DNA of 7,152 nt from Solirubrobacterales bacterium (GTDB lineage: Bacteria > Actinomycetota > Thermoleophilia > Solirubrobacterales > Solirubrobacteraceae). Of the stretch, positions 1-5,318 are shown in pieces. The stretch lies in NCBI GenBank assembly GCA_003151895.1, contig PLYX01000241.1:1-7152 (forward strand), in the 5' to 3' direction. A program made the position numbers and the translations under genes. Every line of letters begins with the position of its first letter. Position 1 is the stretch's first letter. The notes under the pieces were generated by a model. The model was not told the DNA's origin. It searched no databases and worked only from the letters and a program-made list of their open reading frames with translations.

Positions 1-500
1 ACGTGCTCGACCGTGTAGGCGATCATGTCTGCGATCAGGCGCATCGACGGCGCGGGTGGGAACGCGTAGGTTCCGCGTGCGAGGAACTCCTTGATGATGT
101 CGTTTTGGGTCGTTCCCTGGAGATCCTGCTGCTCGGTGGGTGGGTCCTGATTTTCGGCCGCCACGATGTAAAGCGCCAGGAGCCACGCCGCGGTTGCGTT
201 GATCGTCATCGACGTGTTCATCTCGCCGAGCGGGATCCCATCCATCAAGGCGGCCATGTCCCCACGATGGACCACAGGCACGCCGACCTTGCCGACCTCG
301 CCGCGCGCCAGCTCGTCGTCCGGGTCGTAGCCCGTCTGGGTGGGCAGGTCGAACGCGATCGACAGCCCCGTCTGGCCCTTGGCGAGGTTGCGCCGGTAGA
401 GCTCGTTGGACGCCTTCGCCGTGGAGTGCCCGGCGTACGTGCGCATCATCCACGGGCGGTCGCGCTCGGGCAGGTGGACGTACATTGGCTCGGTGCTCAC
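1..500 (-). CDS. Acyl-CoA mutase large subunit, MeaA/ethylmalonyl-CoA mutase-like (partial, N-terminal 166 residues)
   Basis: Translating the minus strand from GTG at 500 gives an uninterrupted 166-residue N-terminus that leaves the window at base 1, so the C-terminus is missing. It carries hallmarks of the adenosylcobalamin-dependent methylmalonyl-CoA mutase superfamily: RPWMMRTYAGHST (residues 15-27), GLSIAFDLPTQTGYDPD (45-61), GEMNTSMTINATAAWLLALY (92-111) and LQGTTQNDIIKEF (127-139). This is the start of the TIM-barrel, acyl-CoA-binding domain. The forms TYAGHST and FDLPTQTGYD match the MeaA/ethylmalonyl-CoA mutase branch; classical methylmalonyl-CoA mutase has QYAGFST and FDLATHRGYDSD. 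Family members rearrange the carbon skeleton of a branched dicarboxylic acyl-CoA in the cytoplasm. Substrate cannot be fixed from this fragment, so no symbol is given. GTG 500 is chosen because the first ATG (485) is only five codons inside and a -10-like TACAAT lies just upstream; there is no Shine-Dalgarno. It is transcribed away from clpS. Confidence 0.9.
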   Translation of the reverse strand, partial: MSTEPMYVHLPERDRPWMMRTYAGHSTAKASNELYRRNLAKGQTGLSIAFDLPTQTGYDPDDELARGEVGKVGVPVVHRGDMAALMDGIPLGEMNTSMTINATAAWLLALYIVAAENQDPPTEQQDLQGTTQNDIIKEFLARGTYAFPPAPSMRLIADMIAYTVEH

Positions 501-507
501 AACCGCA

Positions 508-513
508 ATTGTA
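508..513 (-). promoter_or_regulatory. Candidate -10 element for the acyl-CoA mutase gene, implying a leaderless transcript
   Basis: On the minus strand TACAAT (5 of 6 to TATAAT, fits TAnnnT) ends 7 nt before the GTG at 500. That spacing would put the transcription start on or next to the start codon. No Shine-Dalgarno is visible before the GTG, which agrees with a leaderless mRNA. I see no clear -35 box. Confidence 0.4.
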
Positions 514-588
514 TGGTCGCGCGCTCCCGGCCGGGTCTCGCACGCCTTTGCTTGCCCGCTGTCACGCTCGCAGGCTCGCTCTCGGAGC

Positions 589-616
589 TTGCGCCGCAGC
601 GAGTGGGGTTTATCCT
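589..616 (+). promoter_or_regulatory. Candidate clpS promoter (weak -35 TTGCGC, -10 TATCCT), implying a leaderless transcript
   Basis: TATCCT at 611-616 resembles an actinobacterial -10 and ends 8 nt before the clpS ATG at 625. TTGCGC at 589-594 is a weak -35 (3 of 6) with 16-bp spacing. The bases just before the ATG hold no good Shine-Dalgarno, so transcription may begin at or very near the start codon. This is inference from position and motif only. Confidence 0.4.
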
Positions 617-624
617 GACATCCC

Positions 625-912
625 ATGAGCGAGACCATCGAGCTGCCGCGCACAGGGCCACCCGGGAGCGGGCTGGGAGACTCCTGGAGGGTGATCGTGC
701 GCAACGACGACCACAACACGTTCGATCATGTCGCCCGCACGCTCGCGCGCTTCATCCCCAGTGTCACGCTCGAGCGCGGCCATGAGATCGCCGGCGTGAT
801 TCACAACTCGGGTCAGGCGATCGTCTACAGCGGCCACCAGGAGGCCGCCGAGCACTACTGGGAGCTGCTCAAGGGCGCGGGGTTGACGATGGCGCCATTG
901 GAGTGCGGCTGA
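625..912 (+). CDS. clpS: ATP-dependent Clp protease adaptor protein ClpS
   Basis: This 95-residue cytoplasmic protein matches ClpS, the adaptor that binds N-degron substrates (destabilising N-terminal residues) and delivers them to the ClpA/ClpC AAA+ unfoldase of the Clp protease. A flexible N-tail (residues 1-19) is followed by the ClpS core. WRVIVRNDDHNTFDHVARTL (21-40) contains the NDD triad (27-29), which in E. coli ClpS (N34-D35-D36) contacts the substrate alpha-amino group. H60 in VIHNSG lines up with E. coli H66. The core ends with a helix and strand at HYWELLKGAGLTMAPLE. Length is normal for the family. ATG 625 is the only sensible start; it lacks a Shine-Dalgarno but follows a -10-like TATCCT closely. 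In many actinobacteria clpS is a single gene, and here it is flanked by genes on the opposite strand. clpA/clpC is not in the window. Confidence 0.93.
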   Translation: MSETIELPRTGPPGSGLGDSWRVIVRNDDHNTFDHVARTLARFIPSVTLERGHEIAGVIHNSGQAIVYSGHQEAAEHYWELLKGAGLTMAPLECG

Positions 913-985
913 GACACGCCGCCGGCGGCCGCGACCGCAGGCTGACGGTCAATGCGGTGGGCATCGATGAGCCGAGATCGCTGGA

Positions 986-1015
986 GGGCTCGCGGCGCGA
1001 GCCCGCTTGCGCGGG
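986..1015. terminator. Overlapping hairpins between convergent clpS and fbpC; candidate bidirectional terminator
   Basis: GGGCTCG (986-992) and CGAGCCC (998-1004) form a perfect 7-bp stem with a 5-nt loop. An overlapping second stem, CCCGC (1002-1006) with GCGGG (1011-1015), shares bases with the first, so the two are mutually exclusive. They lie 74 nt after the clpS stop and 30 nt beyond the fbpC stop, between convergent genes. Neither is followed by a T-run, so this is not a canonical intrinsic terminator; such hairpins without a U-tract are often proposed to end transcripts in high-GC actinobacteria. Confidence 0.4.
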
Positions 1016-1044
1016 TGTCAACGAACACGATGTGCGCTCGGTCA

Positions 1045-2106
1045 CTACAGCGGGGTAACGGGCCCGCGGGCGGCGACGGTCACCCGCGTTCCAACCGGCA
1101 GCGCCTGCTCGCCATGCACCCGCGCGAGCAGCATCTCCCCACCGCTCGGCTCCTCCGGACGGATGTGCAGCAGCGCGTCGTGGCCGTAGTAGCGGCACCG
1201 CTCCACGCGGCCGCCCAGGCCCGCCGCGCTGCTCTCACCATGGGCGCCCTCCTCGCGCAGGCGCACATCGAGCTGCTCGGGACGGACCATCACGACCCCT
1301 GCTGCCGCGCCGCCACTCGCTGGATCGTCGCGCAGCTCCAGCGCGCCCAGGGTGGTCCGCGCGGTGCCGTCCTCGAACTCCGCGTCGATCACGTTGACCG
1401 CGCCGAGGAAGCGCGCCAGCCGCTGGTCGGCGGGCCGCTCGTACAGCTCCGCCGGCGCTCCCTGCTGGATGATCCTCCCGTCGCGCAGGACCGCTACGGT
1501 GTCGGCCAGCGACAGGGCCTCCTCCTGATCGTGGGTGACCAGCACCGTCGTCACGCCCTGCTCGCGCAGCAGCGCGTGGACCTCCTCCCGCACCCGGGTT
1601 CGCAGCGAAGCGTCGAGCGAGGAGAACGGCTCGTCCAACAGCAGCGCGTGCGGCCGGCGGGCGAGCGCCCGGGCGAGCGCCACCCGCTGCCGCTCGCCGC
1701 CGGAGAGCTCGTGTGGCAGGCGCCGCGCCAGCGGCGCGATCCCGACCATCTCCAGCAGCTCGGCCACCGCATCGCCGCGACGCTCGCGCCGGGAGAGGCC
1801 GAAGCCGACGTTGGCCTCGACTGTCAGATGGGGGAACAGCGCGCCCTCCTGGGGCACGTAGCCGACGCAGCGCTTCTCGGGCGGCACGTAGGTGCGCCCG
1901 TCGTCGAGCGTCCTGTCCGCGAGCGACACGCTGCCCCGCTCGGCGCGCTCGAACCCGGCGATCACGCGCAGCAGCGTGGTCTTGCCGCAGCCGGAGAGGC
2001 CCAGCACCGCCGTCAGCGACCCCGCGTGCACCTCGAGGTCCACGCCCTGGAGCACCTCCGTGCTCGCGTAGCCCTTCCACAGATCGCTGACCGACAGCCG
2101 GCTCAT
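1045..2106 (-). CDS. fbpC: Fe(III) ABC transporter ATP-binding protein (FbpC-like)
   Basis: This 353-residue cytoplasmic ATPase would power iron import through the FbpB permease. All nucleotide-binding motifs are intact: Walker A GLSGCGKT (36-43), Q-loop Q86 in YVPQEGALFPHLTV, ABC signature LSGGE (134-138), Walker B LLLDEP (155-160), D-loop SSLD and H-loop H192 in LVTHDQEEAL. The C-terminal part from about residue 235 is the regulatory/TOBE-like domain of the FbpC/PotA/CysA group, with MVRPEQLDV at about 273-281 and a final beta-rich segment. Length is typical for FbpC. The ATG at 2106 overlaps the permease stop as ATGA, and GGGGAG at 2115-2120 sits 8 nt upstream as ribosome binding site, so translation is probably coupled. 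The motifs alone would also fit spermidine or thiosulfate ATPases; the iron assignment comes from the binding protein in the same operon. The reading frame stays open upstream through the permease gene, but that extension is out of frame with it and is not real. Confidence 0.93.
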   Translation of the reverse strand: MSRLSVSDLWKGYASTEVLQGVDLEVHAGSLTAVLGLSGCGKTTLLRVIAGFERAERGSVSLADRTLDDGRTYVPPEKRCVGYVPQEGALFPHLTVEANVGFGLSRRERRGDAVAELLEMVGIAPLARRLPHELSGGERQRVALARALARRPHALLLDEPFSSLDASLRTRVREEVHALLREQGVTTVLVTHDQEEALSLADTVAVLRDGRIIQQGAPAELYERPADQRLARFLGAVNVIDAEFEDGTARTTLGALELRDDPASGGAAAGVVMVRPEQLDVRLREEGAHGESSAAGLGGRVERCRYYGHDALLHIRPEEPSGGEMLLARVHGEQALPVGTRVTVAARGPVTPL

Positions 2107-3695
2107 CGTGCCCGCTCCCCGCGCGCGAGCGTCGTCATCCGGCGGCTGATCACGTAGGCGGGGATCGCCGAGATCGCCACCATCAACGCCGCGTACGGCG
2201 CCGCCGCCCCATAGGAGAGTTCGGACGTGTACGCCCAGAACTGGGTCGCCAGGGTGTTCACCCCTGTCGGGTGCAGCAGCAGCGTCGCCGTCAGCTCGGT
2301 GGCCGAGGAGATGAACACGAGCGCGAACGCCGCTCCGAGGCCGGGGGCGATCAACGGCAGCGTCACCCGCCTCCACACGGTCGCCGGACGGCAGCCCAGC
2401 GAGCGTCCCACCTCCTCCAGGCGCGGCGAGGCCTGCCCCATGGCCGAGCGCACGCCGACCACCGCCAGCGGCAGGAACAGGATCGAGTAGGCGACGATCA
2501 GCTCGAGCGCGCTCTGGTACAGCGCGAACGCGTAGCGCACCGAGAAGGCCACGAGCCCGAGCGCGATCACCAGGCCGGGGAGCGCCATCGGGAGGTAGGC
2601 CAGTCGCTCGATCAGCACCGTGACGCGGTTGCGGTGGCGGATCGCAAGCGCGCTCACGGGCACCGCAAGCACCGTCGAGAGCACGGCCGCGCCGGCGCTG
2701 TACTCGGCCGTGTGTCCGGCCGCGGCGAGGATCGAAGCCGACGGCAGGGTGGTCGAGCTCCCGCGGAGCATCCAGTAGACGAGCGCGCCCAGCGGCACCC
2801 CGAGCGCCAGCCCGCCGAGCGCGCTCAGTCCCGCCAGCACGGGCGCCGACAGGCGCCCCAGGGCGATCCTGGGGGCGATCCGTCGCGCGCCCGGGCCGGC
2901 ACGCCAGGCTCGCCCGCGGCCGGCGAGCGCCAGCTCCCCGCCGAGCGCCGCGACGCTCAGCAGGACCAGCACGAGCGACAGCGCGCACGCGGCCGCCGTG
3001 TCGAAGCCGAGCTTGAACTCGGTGAAGATCTCCACGGTGAACGTCCGGTACTGGACGATTTCGAACGCCCCGTACTCGGCCAGCAGCGCGAGGGTCACGA
3101 GCAGGCAGCCGCCCAGCACCGCCGGTGAGATCTGACGCAGCGTGACCTTCCGGAACGCCTGCCACGGGCCCAGGCCGAGGCTGCGCGCGGCCTCCTCCAG
3201 CCCGGCGTCGAGGTTGGCCAGGGCGCTGGCCACGGGCAGGTAGACGAGCGGGTACAGCGCCAGCGTCATGATCATCACCGCGGCCAGGTATCCGTGCAGC
3301 CCGGGATCGATCGAGACCCAGCCGAAGCCCACCACGAAGTCGGGGATGCCGAGCGGCAGCACCAGCGCCACCGCCCACAGTCGGCGGGCGGGCAGCGCGG
3401 TGCGCTCCACGCACCAGGCCGCCCCCACCCCGAGCACGGCGCACAGGACGGTGCAGGCGAGCGTCAGGCGCACCGTGTTCCACAGCAGCACCGCCACGGA
3501 GTGGCGCAGCAGCAGGCGTTGCACTTCGCCCCAGCCCGACCGCTGGGCCTGGATGATCAGGAAGGCGAGCGGCAGGAGCACAAGCGCGGCGGCGATCGCC
3601 CCGCCGGCGACGCTCACCAGCGGCCAGCGCCGCCGGCCCGACCACGCGCGCGTCCATCCGCTCGCGATCGGCGCGGTGGGTGCGAAGGTGCTCAC
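2103..3695 (-). CDS. fbpB: Fe(III) ABC transporter permease, two fused membrane domains (FbpB-like)
   Basis: This 530-residue inner-membrane protein consists of two homologous permease halves, as in FbpB/SfuB/HitB, so a single chain forms the whole transmembrane channel. A short basic N-terminus (RRR at 21-23) precedes TM1 at about 26-49. Each half has an EAA loop that docks onto the ATPase: EEAARSLGLGPWQAFRKVTL at 167-186 and EEVGRSLGCRPATVWRRVTL at 427-446. A hydrophilic, Arg/Gly-rich linker (about 259-280) separates the halves. Hydrophobic segments support roughly 12 membrane spans in total. The start is GTG 3695, 7 nt beyond the fbpA stop; TAGGA (3705-3701), which includes the fbpA stop codon, is a good ribosome binding site with 5-nt spacing. 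The stop overlaps the ATPase start by 4 nt. Substrate assignment rests on the adjacent iron-binding protein. Confidence 0.92.
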   Translation of the reverse strand: MSTFAPTAPIASGWTRAWSGRRRWPLVSVAGGAIAAALVLLPLAFLIIQAQRSGWGEVQRLLLRHSVAVLLWNTVRLTLACTVLCAVLGVGAAWCVERTALPARRLWAVALVLPLGIPDFVVGFGWVSIDPGLHGYLAAVMIMTLALYPLVYLPVASALANLDAGLEEAARSLGLGPWQAFRKVTLRQISPAVLGGCLLVTLALLAEYGAFEIVQYRTFTVEIFTEFKLGFDTAAACALSLVLVLLSVAALGGELALAGRGRAWRAGPGARRIAPRIALGRLSAPVLAGLSALGGLALGVPLGALVYWMLRGSSTTLPSASILAAAGHTAEYSAGAAVLSTVLAVPVSALAIRHRNRVTVLIERLAYLPMALPGLVIALGLVAFSVRYAFALYQSALELIVAYSILFLPLAVVGVRSAMGQASPRLEEVGRSLGCRPATVWRRVTLPLIAPGLGAAFALVFISSATELTATLLLHPTGVNTLATQFWAYTSELSYGAAAPYAALMVAISAIPAYVISRRMTTLARGERAR

Positions 3696-3700
3696 GGCCG

Positions 3701-3705
3701 TCCTA
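3701..3705 (-). promoter_or_regulatory. Ribosome binding site for fbpB overlapping the fbpA stop codon
   Basis: Minus-strand TAGGA contains the fbpA stop TAG and an AGGA core 5 nt before the fbpB GTG. It decides the GTG start of the permease and suggests that ribosomes ending fbpA reinitiate on fbpB. Confidence 0.5.
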
Positions 3706-4722
3706 CAGCAGTCCCAGCTTTTGCTCCAGGGCGAGGGCCTCGCTCCCGTCGCCGAGCTCGGCCGGCGTCAGCGGCGCGGGCTTCAGCTGGGCGAACGGAC
3801 GCAGTCCCGATGCCGGGCTCACCCCGGGGCGCAGCGGGTACTCGTAGCTGTGGCTGTGCGCGATCGTCTCCTGGCCGGCCCTGCTCACCAGGAAGGCGAG
3901 GAACGCCTGCGCGGCGGCCCGGTGCGAGCTCGACTTCAGCACGGCCGCGCCCGACACGTTCACCAGGTCGCCTGGGTCACCCGGGGCGTAGTAGTGCAGC
4001 GCGGAGCGCATGCCGCCCTGGCCGAGCTCGGCACGCAGGCGGTACCAGTAGTAGTGGTTGATCAGCCCCACGGCGCTCTCGCCGTTGTTCACCTGGGCCA
4101 CGACCGTCTCGTTGTCGGGGTAGAGCTTGCCGTTGGCCTGCAAGCCCTTCAGCCATCGTTCGGCCGTGGCGGCGCCGTCGAGCTTGACGATCGAGGTGAT
4201 CAGCGGCTGGAAGTCGGTCTCCGAGGGGGCGAAGCCCACCTTGCCCTTCCACTTCGGCTCGGCGAGTTCGAGGATCGAGCTGGGCAGCTGCGAGGGCTTG
4301 ATCTGGGAGGCGTTGTAGACGAGCGCCGACGCCCGCGCGGACACGCCGACCCACTCGCCCTGGGCGGAGTCGTAGCGGCTGGGGACCGCCGCCAGCGTGG
4401 GGGGCGGGACGGGGGCGAGCAGGCCCCTCTCGCGCAGCGCTTCCAGCACGGGAGTGTTCTCGGTGTAGAAGACGTCTGCCGGCGAGCTCTCGCCCTCCTG
4501 CAGGATCTGGTTGCCCAGCGTGGCCTCGTCGCCGGAGCGGACGTGGACCGTGATCCCCGTCTGCTTCTCGAACGCCGTCACGAGCGCAGCGGTCGTCTGT
4601 TCGTGCTGGCCGTTGTACAGCGTGATCGTCGGCCCGCCATGCGAGGAGCCGCCGCAGGCCGTCAGCAGGGTGACGGCAGCGATCAGGAACGGGCTGAGAC
4701 TGGCGAGCGTGCGGCGGTGCAT
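3703..4722 (-). CDS. fbpA: Fe(III)-binding lipoprotein of an ABC importer (FbpA/FutA family)
   Basis: This 339-residue extracytoplasmic solute-binding protein captures ferric iron and passes it to FbpB. The N-terminus (MHRRTLASLSPFLIAAVTLLTAC) is a lipoprotein signal ending in the lipobox LTAC, with Cys23 as the lipidated residue; this fits an organism without a periplasmic space. The mature protein follows Haemophilus FbpA closely: TLYNGQHEQTTA (34-45), SSPADVFYTENTP (79-91), PKWKGKVGF (156-164), ANGKLYPDNE (196-205), INHYYWYRL (221-229) and SGAAVLKSS (257-265). The four protein ligands known for Fe(III) in hFbpA (H9, E57, Y195, Y196) correspond to H40, E88, Y224 and Y225, so the iron site is complete. 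ATG 4722 gives the signal peptide immediately and no longer start fits. It is first in an fbpA-fbpB-fbpC operon, and an iron box 48 bp upstream points to repression by a DtxR/IdeR-type regulator when iron is plentiful. Confidence 0.95.
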   Translation of the reverse strand: MHRRTLASLSPFLIAAVTLLTACGGSSHGGPTITLYNGQHEQTTAALVTAFEKQTGITVHVRSGDEATLGNQILQEGESSPADVFYTENTPVLEALRERGLLAPVPPPTLAAVPSRYDSAQGEWVGVSARASALVYNASQIKPSQLPSSILELAEPKWKGKVGFAPSETDFQPLITSIVKLDGAATAERWLKGLQANGKLYPDNETVVAQVNNGESAVGLINHYYWYRLRAELGQGGMRSALHYYAPGDPGDLVNVSGAAVLKSSSHRAAAQAFLAFLVSRAGQETIAHSHSYEYPLRPGVSPASGLRPFAQLKPAPLTPAELGDGSEALALEQKLGLL

Positions 4723-4770
4723 GGATCAAATCCGATCTTTCTGGTCGGGATGAGGGGAAGGTAGCACTAA

Positions 4771-4789
4771 TTAGGGTTGCCTAACTCAG
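4771..4789 (-). promoter_or_regulatory. Iron box: DtxR/IdeR-like operator upstream of fbpA
   Basis: The plus strand reads TTAGGGTTGCCTAACTCAG. It agrees with the mycobacterial IdeR/DtxR consensus TTAGGTTAGCCTAACCTAA at 14 of 19 positions by eye and contains the perfect inverted pair TTAGG-4 nt-CCTAA. This AT-richer stretch stands out in otherwise GC-rich DNA and lies 48 bp before the fbpA ATG, where a repressor would block the promoter. The match is seen; binding and iron control are inferred. Confidence 0.7.
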
Positions 4790-4952
4790 CGCCTGGGCTC
4801 CATGCGTCGACGGGACAGACGAACCCAGAGCGCGGGGTCGCGCGAGGGCGAAGACGCTCTCGCTTTGCCAGTGGGGCCCCAAGGGCCTGAACGTTGACGA
4901 CCGAGTCCGGCTACCCTGCCGAGGATGGCCCGAAGGGGCTCCCACCGTCGAC

Positions 4953-4960
4953 GAGGAGAG
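4953..4960 (+). promoter_or_regulatory. Ribosome binding site for the DUF6457-like gene
   Basis: GAGGAGAG is a strong purine-rich Shine-Dalgarno about 10 nt before the ATG at 4971. It supports the start and contrasts with the Shine-Dalgarno-less starts of the next genes. Confidence 0.55.
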
Positions 4961-4970
4961 CGCACCCCAC

Positions 4971-5204
4971 ATGACCGGAGAACAGTGGATCGAGGCATTT
5001 GCGCAGGAGATCGGGCTCTCACCGCCTGGCCAGGATCAGGTTGACGCGATCCTCGAGCTGGCGGCGACCGCCGCGCACTCCTCCGAGCGGACCGCTGCGC
5101 CGGTGGCAGCCTGGCTCGCAGGGGCCAGCGGCAAACCGCTGCACGAGGTGAACGAGGTCGCCAGGCGGGTCTCGGGCGCCGGGCAGGGCGCGGAGGGAGG
5201 GTAG
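4971..5204 (+). CDS. Small DUF6457-like protein, probably linked to molybdenum cofactor/molybdate
   Basis: This 77-residue soluble protein has no signal peptide or membrane span. It begins MTGEQWIEAFAQEIGL and has a central conserved block AAHSSERTAAPVAAWLAG (34-51), followed by a helix (EVNEVARRV) and a disordered Gly-rich tail. By memory this resembles the DUF6457 family, which in actinobacteria also occurs attached to or next to molybdenum cofactor guanylyltransferase (MobA-like) proteins; I cannot confirm this by search. Its place at the head of a cluster with a Mop-domain regulator, modA and modB agrees with a molybdenum role. The start is well supported by GAGGAGAG upstream. No catalytic residues are recognisable, and the mostly helical small domain may act as a binding or adaptor module. 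Biochemical function is unknown. The gap to the next gene is 108 bp, so it may have its own transcript. Confidence 0.75.
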   Translation: MTGEQWIEAFAQEIGLSPPGQDQVDAILELAATAAHSSERTAAPVAAWLAGASGKPLHEVNEVARRVSGAGQGAEGG

Positions 5205-5221
5205 AGCAGGAGGCGAGTAGA

Positions 5222-5279
5222 GCGGGCCTCAGTCCGACATGTGTTCGACCTCCGGGCCAGAACGACTGGCTGAGCCCGC
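5222..5279 (+). repeat. Imperfect long-range stem-loop between the DUF6457-like gene and the regulator gene
   Basis: GCGGGC (5222-5227) pairs with GCCCGC (5274-5279). The stem continues with TCA (5229-5231) to TGA (5271-5273) and GTC (5232-5234) to GAC (5264-5266), interrupted by a one-base bulge and a 4-nt internal loop. The terminal loop is about 29 nt. It begins 18 nt after the upstream stop and has no T-run. It could be a weak terminator, an attenuator or a chance fold in GC-rich DNA. Confidence 0.3.
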
Positions 5280-5295
5280 CCGGGCCGATACAGGT

Positions 5296-5318
5296 CTGCA
5301 TATGCAATACTTATGCAG
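5296..5318 (+). promoter_or_regulatory. Candidate operator/promoter of the mod regulator: TGCATA/TATGCA repeats spanning the start codon
   Basis: CTGCATA (5296-5302) and TATGCAG (5312-5318) are a perfect 7-bp inverted repeat separated by 9 bp. Within it, TGCATATGCA (5297-5306) is a perfect 10-bp palindrome, and TATGCA occurs twice in direct orientation at 5301 and 5312, 11 bp apart (one helical turn). The ATG at 5313 lies inside the right arm. The AT-rich core could also hold a -10 for a leaderless transcript. It does not resemble the E. coli ModE site as I remember it. Autoregulation by the downstream HTH-Mop protein is an inference. Confidence 0.5.

Larger units (their letters stand above)
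4723..4970. other. Divergent intergenic region between the iron and molybdenum operons
   Basis: The 248 bp hold no convincing gene. The fbpA side contains the iron box (4771-4789). The middle (about 4793-4860) is GC-rich with small inverted repeats such as AGAGCG (4827-4832) with CGCTCT (4855-4860) and CTGGG (4793-4797) with CCCAG (4824-4828). TTGACG at 4894-4899 resembles a -35 for the rightward operon, but no -10 stands at a normal distance. GAGGAGAG at 4953-4960 is the ribosome binding site for the first rightward gene. I recognise no known riboswitch here. Confidence 0.5.

Noticed and set aside
3..785. A 260-codon plus-strand frame opposite the mutase and crossing into clpS.
   Set aside because: It is antisense to a conserved mutase and overlaps clpS in another frame; the translation shows no family motif.
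2107..3657. A long open minus-strand frame upstream of and continuous with fbpC (870 codons in total).
   Set aside because: It is the out-of-frame shadow of fbpB. Its translation there is Arg/Ala/Gly-rich without domains, while the overlapping frame encodes a clean two-domain permease; the ATPase starts at ATG 2106.
3268..4764. A 498-codon plus-strand frame opposite fbpA/fbpB, and similar long plus-strand frames at 952-2157 and 2271-3128.
   Set aside because: These are antisense shadows in high-GC DNA with low-complexity composition; the minus-strand genes have complete family motifs.
4793..4860. Small inverted repeats in the divergent gap as a tRNA or structured RNA.
   Set aside because: Arms are only 5-6 bp and do not assemble into a cloverleaf or a riboswitch I recognise; such pairs are expected by chance at this GC content.
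4894..4917. TTGACG (4894-4899) and TACCCT (4912-4917) as a promoter for the DUF6457-like gene.
   Set aside because: The spacing is only 12 bp, too short for a normal promoter, and no better -10 stands 16-18 bp from TTGACG. Kept only as a possible -35.
4786..5307. A 173-codon minus-strand frame opposite the DUF6457-like gene.
   Set aside because: Arg/Pro-rich shadow without motifs; the plus-strand gene has a good ribosome site and conserved block.
5205..5312. Molybdenum cofactor riboswitch in the leader of the regulator-modA genes.
   Set aside because: A stem is present, but I could not match the conserved Moco motif elements by eye; an Rfam search would decide.
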